Shown: positions 1-5,775 of the stretch, piece after piece
Layout: every line of letters starts with the position of its first letter
Numbering within the stretch: position 1 is the stretch's first letter
From: an uncultured Bacilli bacterium
Lineage (GTDB): Bacteria; Bacillota_I; Bacilli_A; RF39; UBA660
Reading direction: 5' to 3'
Length of the DNA stretch: 15,532 nucleotides
NCBI GenBank assembly: GCA_947626445.1
Contig: CANQSC010000023.1
Location: forward strand, 1-15,532
Notes under the pieces: model-generated
The model's database searches: none
What the model was told of the DNA's origin: nothing
The model's input: the letters and a program-made list of their open reading frames with translations, nothing else
Position numbers and translations under genes: made by a program

Positions 1-9
1 TTTTTCCAT
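1..9 (-). CDS. Start of a fourth surface-protein paralogue (partial)
   Basis: Only the first three codons (Met-Glu-Lys) are in the window; the gene runs off the left edge. The ATG is inferred from context. It follows a GAGTGAT ribosome site at 14-20 in the same place as in the paralogues at 2118 and 3957, and a full copy of the family promoter lies at 34-64. The product is therefore inferred to be another anchored FGE/C-type-lectin-fold protein, but none of its body can be seen. Confidence 0.55.
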
Positions 10-17
10 TACTATCA

Positions 18-31
18 CTCTATTTCTAGAG
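18..31 (-). repeat. Inverted repeat in the 5' leader of the partial gene
   Basis: CTCTA and TAGAG arms separated by four bases lie between the -10 hexamer and the start codon. Similar symmetric sequences occupy the same place before two other family members (3835-3844 and 5693-5704). It could be an operator over the transcription start or a small leader hairpin. Short AT-rich symmetry can also arise by chance. Confidence 0.35.
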
Positions 32-33
32 TT

Positions 34-64
34 ATTATATAATAATACCCCCCCCCTAAGTCAA
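34..64 (-). promoter_or_regulatory. Poly-G spacer promoter, copy 1 (G9)
   Basis: On the minus strand TTGACT (64-59) is followed by TA, nine G (56-48), eight bases and TATAAT (39-34). The spacer is 19 bases, two longer than the 17 that suits a housekeeping sigma factor. Both hexamers are near consensus, so spacing is the likely limit on activity. Slippage to G7 or G8 would give 17 or 18 bases. The arrangement resembles the phase-variable porA promoter of Neisseria. It drives the gene running off the left edge. Confidence 0.7.
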
Positions 65-73
65 GCTACTAAC

Positions 74-88
74 ATTATTTTAGACCAC
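74..88 (-). promoter_or_regulatory. Conserved upstream box, copy 1
   Basis: The minus strand reads GTGGTCTAAAATAAT, identical to the boxes at 2025-2039 and 3886-3900. It ends nine bases before the -35 hexamer in all three places, while the nine bases between differ. Fixed spacing beside variable sequence suggests a protein-binding site, such as an activator or an UP-like element. It could instead be the remnant of a duplicated unit. Confidence 0.6.
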
Positions 89-179
89 GTGTTTTTTTAT
101 AAATCTAATATTTTTTTTATTTACACACGCCAAATTATACACTATTGTCTTTCAAAAAGTTATGGAAATTGGTAAACCA

Positions 180-1961
180 CTAGTATGTGAGAACGAGACG
201 GAAACTGTAGTCGATATACGTATCGCCGAACGAGTCACCGAAACTAAATATGCCAGAACCATTACCATGAAGAAAACTGCCACCACGTACGACCCACGGA
301 GCCCCTAAATTGACAAACCAAGTCTCATCGTTATACCAGCTGCCTACACTTCTTGATTGAGTTAAATATTTCATACTTTGGAATGGTCCCATCTCTTTCG
401 TGGCATCCCCTAAATATCCTCGATTATATGTAGAATTACTTATACTATAATCATATTTATCAAAATATCTTTTGTCGGTTGGTAATTCTATTCCTTCTGT
501 TACTTCTAATATACTATGATTTACTTCTACTCCTGTATCATTACAAGTTGGACATGTTAACTTTCCTATAAATCCTGAATTATATTCATCATGTCGTCCT
601 GAAGATAATTTGCCAGTTGTTCCATCACCAGTACTGTTATCATCCATTCCACTCATCATACATTCCCAAGCTCCTCCACTCATATCATAGATTCCAGTAT
701 AATTACCAGTTGTACTTGCTACGACACTTGCTTTATTAAAATAATTAGTATTATATGTTCCATCATCTCCTGGTGCAGTTACTCCTCCATATTCATTACA
801 AGCATCAGGTGTATTACTACATAATTCATTTGAATCTGTTAATCCAATTGTTGGTTCATATCTTGCTGCATATCCCGTCAAATAATTAGTATTATTATTG
901 ATTCTTACACTTGTATGACTTCCATATATACTGTGTTGTAAGTAGGCCACAGCTCCCCATTCGGTATTTTTCATCATATGACTATTTAAACCTTGCTCAT
1001 AATGTAACCCAACTGTATAAGCTTTTGCCACTTGAATACTTCGCCATGAATAGACATTTGGTTTGATTATTACTTTATTTGCTGCTTCGATTGCTGCTTT
1101 TTCATCTGCTGGATTTACTTGAGCTGCTCCAGTGCTTTCAGCTCCATCATAACCGGTTTCAAATTTACCTACCCATATCCCATTCGTATTAAATGTGGTA
1201 AAGGCTGGATGCGTTAACCATTCTCCTAGTTTGCTTCCATTTTGGGCTTCTACATCTTTACTTTCAAATATAACATTGATTTTTTGAACTTTATTTGCTT
1301 TAGTTGTTAAGCCATTGTAGTTTCCTTCGTCAAATATTTGATATCGATATCTGGGGATCCATACAAAATAACTTTCAATATCATTTTCAGATATTTCTAC
1401 TCCTGCTCCTGGATCACTTTTTCCATCTCGCAAAATTACAGCATTGGCCCACTTTTGATTCTTATAGTCATACCATTTTTCTTTTTCATTTGCTCTTGTT
1501 ACTTTTCCATTTTCTTCATTGATTGTTATTGGTATTAATTTATTTCCTAGTACTGGATCGGTTCCTTTTAATTCACGATCAATATATTTATCATTAAAAT
1601 ATAATGTACACTTGGTTTTACTTTTAGTTAAATTTTTAATTAATGGTGACCATTCTTCTTTATTCCAAAGAATACTTGCTCCATTATCACACTCGCCATC
1701 TATAAATACTAATCCTTCACTATTATCTTTACTTGGCATTTCTTCTAATGGTTCATTTCCTTTATAAAAGGCAAAATAAACATCACTATTACCAAAATAA
1801 TCTACTTTACCATTCATTATCGGAAATTCTACTTCTTCTCTAAAACTTGCAAAGGTTTTATAAAGTAATAATGAGACACCTATTAATACTATTACTCCTA
1901 AACTTATTAGTAATTTTTTTCTTTTTTTCTTACTTTTATCTTCATACTTTTCTAGCTTCAT
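180..1961 (-). CDS. Anchored FGE/C-type-lectin-fold surface protein, paralogue 1
   Basis: This 593-residue protein has a lysine-rich N-terminus and one hydrophobic segment at about 16-37, which should anchor it with the bulk outside. The stem (about 60-122) has Cys91 and Cys118, the second in CTLYF, and they may pair. The rest (about 195-593) resembles the formylglycine-generating enzyme/SUMF1 fold. Landmarks are YFVWIPRYRY (198-207), TEWGAVAY (333-340), DMSGGAWE (426-433, in the place of the family's DMSGNVWEW), a CPTC motif (470-473), and a terminal PW..RGG...FRL. The end is FRLVL and lacks the cysteine of true enzymes, so binding is likelier than catalysis. The anchor differs from the MNK-type anchor of the other two copies. 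AGGTGAT at 1965-1971 is a strong ribosome site. The 3' end is richer in G+C than the body. The ligand is unknown. Confidence 0.8.
   Translation of the reverse strand: MKLEKYEDKSKKKRKKLLISLGVIVLIGVSLLLYKTFASFREEVEFPIMNGKVDYFGNSDVYFAFYKGNEPLEEMPSKDNSEGLVFIDGECDNGASILWNKEEWSPLIKNLTKSKTKCTLYFNDKYIDRELKGTDPVLGNKLIPITINEENGKVTRANEKEKWYDYKNQKWANAVILRDGKSDPGAGVEISENDIESYFVWIPRYRYQIFDEGNYNGLTTKANKVQKINVIFESKDVEAQNGSKLGEWLTHPAFTTFNTNGIWVGKFETGYDGAESTGAAQVNPADEKAAIEAANKVIIKPNVYSWRSIQVAKAYTVGLHYEQGLNSHMMKNTEWGAVAYLQHSIYGSHTSVRINNNTNYLTGYAARYEPTIGLTDSNELCSNTPDACNEYGGVTAPGDDGTYNTNYFNKASVVASTTGNYTGIYDMSGGAWECMMSGMDDNSTGDGTTGKLSSGRHDEYNSGFIGKLTCPTCNDTGVEVNHSILEVTEGIELPTDKRYFDKYDYSISNSTYNRGYLGDATKEMGPFQSMKYLTQSRSVGSWYNDETWFVNLGAPWVVRGGSFLHGNGSGIFSFGDSFGDTYIDYSFRLVLTY
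183..293 (-). other. Divergent C-terminal segment of paralogue 1
   Basis: These are the last 37 codons before the stop. Fourteen end in C, against 2 and 5 in the matching 37 codons of the other two copies, and 32 end in C or T. By hand count 61 of bases 181-310 are G or C (47%), against 47 and 49 of 130 in the equivalent parts of the siblings. The framework RGG, G.G and FRL remains while the positions between vary. This pattern recalls the variable repeat of a diversity-generating retroelement target. No reverse transcriptase or template repeat is visible here. Confidence 0.4.
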
Positions 1962-1983
1962 ATAATCACCTATTCTACAAGTA

Positions 1984-2015
1984 ATTATATAACTTTACCC
2001 CCCCCCCTAAGTCAA
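1984..2015 (-). promoter_or_regulatory. Poly-G spacer promoter, copy 2 (G10)
   Basis: TTGACT (2015-2010) is followed by TA, ten G (2007-1998), eight bases and TATAAT (1989-1984). The 20-base spacer predicts weak activity for paralogue 1 unless the G run shortens. The hexamers and the 8-base distance from G run to -10 match copies 1 and 3 exactly. The start codon lies 22 bases downstream of the -10. Confidence 0.7.
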
Positions 2016-2024
2016 GAGATTAAG

Positions 2025-2039
2025 ATTATTTTAGACCAC
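2025..2039 (-). promoter_or_regulatory. Conserved upstream box, copy 2
   Basis: GTGGTCTAAAATAAT on the minus strand ends nine bases before the -35 of copy 2. It is identical to the boxes at 74-88 and 3886-3900. It lies between the terminator of paralogue 2 and the promoter of paralogue 1. Confidence 0.6.
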
Positions 2040-2068
2040 GTATTTATACATTTGCGATTTTTGCTAAC

Positions 2069-2107
2069 AAAAAATGTGCAAAATAAATTAATATTTTATT
2101 TTACACA
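2069..2107 (-). terminator. Rho-independent terminator after paralogue 2
   Basis: On the minus strand a 13-base arm (2107-2095) pairs with 2087-2075, with one G-T pair and a 7-base loop. Six T follow (2074-2069). It starts 11 bases after the stop codon of paralogue 2. The stem is AT-rich with a few G-C pairs near the base, so it may be modest. It suggests each family member is its own transcription unit. Confidence 0.6.
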
Positions 2108-2117
2108 TACTAATTTT

Positions 2118-3821
2118 TTAAGATGCTAAAACAAGACGATAACTTACATATCCAAGATTGCCTCCTGATGAACAGTCAAAAGTTAAAACCCCACTACCAA
2201 TACCATTATTTGATGAACCACCTCGTATAGCCCAAGGATTAAAACTATTAATAAACCAAGATTCATCATCATGCCAGCTATTTATAACTCTCCCTAATGT
2301 TGTATATTTTACATTTTGAAAAGGACCTAATTCTTTCGTAGCATCTCCTAATATGCCTCTATTATATGTTACACTTTCCGGATCATATTTGTATTTATCA
2401 AAATATCTTGAATCTGTTGGTTGTTCAATTCCGTTTGAAACTGTTGTTATGCTTGTATCATTACCACTATCAGCATCACACGTTGGGCAGGTTAATAAAC
2501 CATTAAATCCTGAATTATGTAATGCATTTCGCCCTGATGAAAAATTACCACTTCCTGTCCCATCTTCAATTCCAGTCATAGTATATTCCCAAGTTCCTCC
2601 AGACATGTCAAAAATTCCTGTATAATTTCCTGTGGTACTAGCAACAACACTATCTTTATTAAAATAATTAGTATTGTATGTTCCGTTTTGTCCTGGTACT
2701 GAACCACTATATTCATTACAGGCATTTGGGGTAGTATCACATATTTCATTAGTTCCAGTAAAACCAGTGGTTGGTTCATGAATGCCTGCATAGCCAGTTA
2801 TATAACTGGCATTATTATTAATTCTTATTTCTTTGCCAACACCATATTTGCTTTGACTTAAATATGCTGCGGCTCCCCATTCGGTGTTTTTCATCATATG
2901 ACTGTTTAAATTTCTCTCGTAATTTAATCCTATAATGTAAGCTTTAGCTAACTGAATTCCACGCCACGAGTATACATTAGGTTTAATTATGACTTTGCTT
3001 GCTGCTTCAATTGCCGCTTGTTCATCGACTGGATCTACTGAAGCAGCTGCTGAACTATCTGCCCCATCATATCCTGTTTCAAATTTTCCTACCCAAATTC
3101 CATTCGTATTAAAAGCTGTAAATGCTGGATGCGTTAACCATTCGCCTTTTTTACTTCCACTTTGAGGCTTTACATCTTTATTTTCAAACTCGATTTTAAT
3201 TATTTGAGCATTATTTTCTTTAGTTCCTAATCCATTATAATTTCCTTCATCAAATATTTGATATCGATATCTTGGAATCCATACAAAATAGCTTTCGATA
3301 TCATTTTCATTTATTTCTACTCCTGCTCCTGGATCACTTTTTCCATCTCGCAAAATTACAGCATTTGCCCACTTTTGATTTTTATAGTCATACCATTTTT
3401 CTTTTTCATTTGCTCTTGTTACTTTTCCATTTTCTTCATTGATTGTGATTGGTATTAATTTATTTCCTAATACTGGATCTGTTCCATTTAATTCACGATC
3501 AATATATTTATCATTAAAATATAATGTACATTTTGTTTTACTTTTAGTTAAGTTTTTGATTAATGGAGCCCATTCATCTTTATTCCATTCGATACTTGCT
3601 CCATTATCACACTCACCATCTATAAACACTAATCCTTCACTATTTTCTTTTGTTGGCATATCATTTACTTTCTCATTTTCTTTATAAAAGGCTATATTTA
3701 AATTTTCTATTTCTTCATCTTTTATTATTTTTTCATACTTAGTAAATGTTAATATATTTATAACACTTATTAACATTATTACTGTGATGCTTAATGCTAT
3801 TATTTTTTCATTTTTATTCAT
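2118..3821 (-). CDS. Anchored FGE/C-type-lectin-fold surface protein, paralogue 2
   Basis: This 567-residue protein has an N-terminal hydrophobic anchor at about 7-27 starting MNKNEK, and a stem with Cys71 and Cys98 (CTLYF). The FGE/C-type-lectin-fold domain carries YFVWIPRYRY (178-187), TEWGAAAY (313-320), DMSGGTWEY (405-413), CPTC (445-448) and a C-terminal PW.IRGG...YRLVL. Over 180 aligned bases of the stem (3361-3540 against 1441-1620) I count 8 differences from paralogue 1, while only 16 of the last 37 residues match. No cell-wall sorting motif is present, so attachment is by the N-terminal segment. GAGTGAT at 3827-3833 is the ribosome site. A role in adhesion or ligand binding at the surface is inferred from the fold and anchor only. 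Confidence 0.8.
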   Translation of the reverse strand: MNKNEKIIALSITVIMLISVINILTFTKYEKIIKDEEIENLNIAFYKENEKVNDMPTKENSEGLVFIDGECDNGASIEWNKDEWAPLIKNLTKSKTKCTLYFNDKYIDRELNGTDPVLGNKLIPITINEENGKVTRANEKEKWYDYKNQKWANAVILRDGKSDPGAGVEINENDIESYFVWIPRYRYQIFDEGNYNGLGTKENNAQIIKIEFENKDVKPQSGSKKGEWLTHPAFTAFNTNGIWVGKFETGYDGADSSAAASVDPVDEQAAIEAASKVIIKPNVYSWRGIQLAKAYIIGLNYERNLNSHMMKNTEWGAAAYLSQSKYGVGKEIRINNNASYITGYAGIHEPTTGFTGTNEICDTTPNACNEYSGSVPGQNGTYNTNYFNKDSVVASTTGNYTGIFDMSGGTWEYTMTGIEDGTGSGNFSSGRNALHNSGFNGLLTCPTCDADSGNDTSITTVSNGIEQPTDSRYFDKYKYDPESVTYNRGILGDATKELGPFQNVKYTTLGRVINSWHDDESWFINSFNPWAIRGGSSNNGIGSGVLTFDCSSGGNLGYVSYRLVLAS

Positions 3822-3834
3822 TTATAATCACTCT

Positions 3835-3844
3835 ATTCTAGAAT
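3835..3844 (-). repeat. Palindrome between -10 and ribosome site, paralogue 2
   Basis: ATTCTAGAAT is a perfect 10-base palindrome about where transcription should start. It matches in position the palindrome at 5693-5704. It is a possible operator; the evidence is only symmetry and recurrence. Confidence 0.35.
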
Positions 3845-3845
3845 G

Positions 3846-3876
3846 ATTATATAATATTACCCCCCCCCTAAGTCAA
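3846..3876 (-). promoter_or_regulatory. Poly-G spacer promoter, copy 3 (G9)
   Basis: TTGACT (3876-3871) is followed by TA, nine G (3868-3860), eight bases and TATAAT (3851-3846). The spacer is 19 bases. It drives paralogue 2, whose ATG begins 24 bases after the -10. The design is the same as copies 1 and 2. Confidence 0.7.
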
Positions 3877-3885
3877 GTTAATAGA

Positions 3886-3900
3886 ATTATTTTAGACCAC
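3886..3900 (-). promoter_or_regulatory. Conserved upstream box, copy 3
   Basis: GTGGTCTAAAATAAT on the minus strand ends nine bases before the -35 of copy 3, as at 74-88 and 2025-2039. No copy is visible at the same place upstream of paralogue 3. Confidence 0.6.
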
Positions 3901-3917
3901 ATATTATACATTTGTGT

Positions 3918-3940
3918 AAATTAAAATAGAATTTTAATTT
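3918..3940 (-). terminator. Hairpin downstream of paralogue 3
   Basis: Perfect 10-base arms (3940-3931 and 3927-3918) with a 3-base loop begin 16 bases after the stop codon of paralogue 3. The stem is only A-T pairs and no T run follows, so it is a poor classical terminator. Its position parallels the better terminator after paralogue 2. Confidence 0.3.
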
Positions 3941-3956
3941 ATATATTATCTATTTT

Positions 3957-5678
3957 TTAAAAAGCAAGAATGAGGCGAAAACTATAACTATCGTTAGCAT
4001 GTCCATAATCATGATCGAAATTAAATGTGCCAACTCCTGAACCTAGAACTGTTCCTCCACCACGTCTAATCCATGGAAAATTAATGCTAATAAACCATGC
4101 TTCATCATTATACCAACTTCCTATGTTTCTTGTTTGGTTTCCATATTCCATAGATTGAAAAGGTCCCATTTCTTTCGTGGCATCTCCTAAATATCCTCGA
4201 TTAAACGTACTTACACTAGTACTATAATCATATTTATCATAATATCTTTCATCTGTTGGTAATGCTATCCCTTCTGTTACTTCTAATATACTATGATTTA
4301 CTTCTACTCCTGTATCATTACAAGATGGACATGTTAACTTTCCTATAAATCCTGAATTATATACATTATGGCGTCCTGATGATAATCTTCCAGTATGACC
4401 ATCGCTTGTACTATTATCGTCCATTCCTGCCATCATGTATTCCCAGGCTCCTCCACTCATATCATAAATTCCACTATAATTTCCTGTGGTACTTGCCACT
4501 ACACTTGTTTTGTTAAAATAATTTGTGTTATATGTTCCATCTTCTCCTGGTGTTGTTACTCCGCCATATTCATTACATGCTTCTGGGGTTTTACTACATA
4601 ATTCACTTGTTCCTGTATAGCCTGTTGTTGGTTCATAAACAGCCGCATAACCTGTCAAATAATTTGTATTATTATTGTTTCTTACACTTACATGACTTCC
4701 ATACTTACTATGTTGTATGTAGGCTACGGCTCCCCATTCGGTATTTTTCATCATATGACTATTTAAGGTTTCTTCATAATGTCTTCCGACAACATAAGCT
4801 TTAGCTACTTGAATATTTCTCCATGAATAGACATTTGGTTTAATTATTACTTTATTTGCTGCTTCGATTGCAGATTTTTCATCAGCTGGGTTTACCTCTG
4901 CTGCAACTTTGCTATTTGCTCCATCATATCCTGTTTCAAATTTGCCCACCCATAGGCCATTGGTATCAAAAGAAGTAAAGGCTGGATGCGTTAACCATTC
5001 TCCTAGTTTGCTTCCATTTTGGGCTTCTACATCTTTAGTTTCAAAAATAATTTTAATTATTTGTTCTTTATTTGTTTTGGTCGTTAAACCATTATAATTT
5101 CCTTCATCAAATATTTCATATCGATATCTTGGAATCCACACAAAATAACTTTCTATATCACTTTCAGATATTTCTACTCCTACTCCTGGATCACTTTTTC
5201 CATCTCGCAAAATTACAGCATTGGCCCACTTTTGATTTTCATAGTCATACCATTTTTCTTTTTCATTTGCTCTTGTAACATGACCATTTTCTTCATTGAT
5301 TGTTATTGGTATTAATTTATTTCCTAATACTGGATCGGTTCCATTTAGTTCGCGATCAATATATTTATCATTAAAATATAATGTGCATTTGGTTTTGCTT
5401 TTGGTTAAATTTTTGATTAAGGGAGCCCATTCTTCTTTATCCCATTCAATTATTGCTCCGTTATCACATTCTCCATCTATAAATACTAATCCTTCACTAT
5501 TATCTTTTGTTGGCATGTCATTTACTTTTTCATTTCCTTTATAAAAGGCTATATCTAAATTATCTATTTCATTATCTTTTATTATTTTTTCATATTTAGT
5601 AAATGTTAATATATTTATAACACTTATTAACATTATTACTGTTATACTTAATAATATTATTTTTCCTTTTTTATTCAT
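3957..5678 (-). CDS. Anchored FGE/C-type-lectin-fold surface protein, paralogue 3
   Basis: This 573-residue protein begins MNKKGK and has an anchor at about 7-27. The stem holds Cys71 and Cys98 (CTLYF), and the FGE/C-type-lectin-fold domain starts near 178. Motifs are YFVWIPRYRY (178-187), TEWGAVAY (313-320), DMSGGAWEY (406-414), CPSC (450-453) and PW.RRGG...FRLIL. The N-terminus is closest to paralogue 2, whereas the central part is closer to paralogue 1 (for example the shared stretch around CPxCNDTGVEVNHSILEV), which suggests recombination among copies. The last 37 residues match paralogue 1 at only 15 positions. GAGTGAT at 5685-5691 is the ribosome site. Its promoter is altered compared with its siblings. 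The likely role is ligand binding at the surface; the substrate is unknown. Confidence 0.8.
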   Translation of the reverse strand: MNKKGKIILLSITVIMLISVINILTFTKYEKIIKDNEIDNLDIAFYKGNEKVNDMPTKDNSEGLVFIDGECDNGAIIEWDKEEWAPLIKNLTKSKTKCTLYFNDKYIDRELNGTDPVLGNKLIPITINEENGHVTRANEKEKWYDYENQKWANAVILRDGKSDPGVGVEISESDIESYFVWIPRYRYEIFDEGNYNGLTTKTNKEQIIKIIFETKDVEAQNGSKLGEWLTHPAFTSFDTNGLWVGKFETGYDGANSKVAAEVNPADEKSAIEAANKVIIKPNVYSWRNIQVAKAYVVGRHYEETLNSHMMKNTEWGAVAYIQHSKYGSHVSVRNNNNTNYLTGYAAVYEPTTGYTGTSELCSKTPEACNEYGGVTTPGEDGTYNTNYFNKTSVVASTTGNYSGIYDMSGGAWEYMMAGMDDNSTSDGHTGRLSSGRHNVYNSGFIGKLTCPSCNDTGVEVNHSILEVTEGIALPTDERYYDKYDYSTSVSTFNRGYLGDATKEMGPFQSMEYGNQTRNIGSWYNDEAWFISINFPWIRRGGGTVLGSGVGTFNFDHDYGHANDSYSFRLILAF

Positions 5679-5692
5679 CTTATAATCACTCT

Positions 5693-5704
5693 ATTCTATA
5701 GAAT
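5693..5704 (-). repeat. Palindrome between -10 and ribosome site, paralogue 3
   Basis: ATTCTATAGAAT is a perfect 12-base palindrome just downstream of TATAAT. It is a longer form of the palindrome at 3835-3844. It may be an operator at the transcription start. Confidence 0.35.
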
Positions 5705-5705
5705 A

Positions 5706-5745
5706 ATTATATAATATAACCCCCCCAGCATATCTCATAAGGCAA
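5706..5745 (-). promoter_or_regulatory. Variant poly-G promoter of paralogue 3 (G7)
   Basis: TATAAT (5711-5706), the 8-base gap and a G run (seven, 5726-5720) are kept. Next to the run come 11 unrelated bases and then TTGCCTTA (5745-5738), which differs from the siblings' TTGACTTA at one position. As it stands, TTGCCT to TATAAT is 28 bases, too far to work as a normal promoter. Without the 11 extra bases the spacing would be exactly 17. The upstream box is missing. Either an insertion split this promoter, or the family ends here and the element supplies the rest. Confidence 0.4.
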
Positions 5746-5775
5746 GAGAAAGTTTTTATGGTAGAAACTCAAAAG
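5720..5775. other. Candidate attachment junction of the mobile element
   Basis: Similarity to the surface-protein family falls away at the poly-G run, 50 bases past the stop codon of the serine recombinase. Large serine recombinases usually lie at one end of their element and cross over at a 2-base core, often inside a short match. The stretch includes AGTTT and AAACT arms at 5751-5769. The other junction is outside the window, so the exact boundary is unproven. Confidence 0.3.

Noticed and set aside
88..129. Inverted repeat CGTGT/ACACG as a terminator for paralogue 1
   Set aside because: The arms are five bases with a loop of more than 30 and no T run follows on the minus strand.
1304..1767. 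Plus-strand ORFs inside the three surface-protein genes
   Set aside because: They mirror the conserved minus-strand coding sequence, recur only because the paralogues are similar, lack good ribosome sites and have low-complexity Leu/Phe/Ser-rich products.
2576..2791. Minus-strand 71-codon ORF in another frame of paralogue 2
   Set aside because: It lies wholly within the better-supported paralogue 2 reading frame and is not matched in the sibling genes.
1..5775. A complete diversity-generating retroelement
   Set aside because: I found no reverse transcriptase frame and no second near copy of the variable tail in any intergenic stretch; at most a target gene is present.
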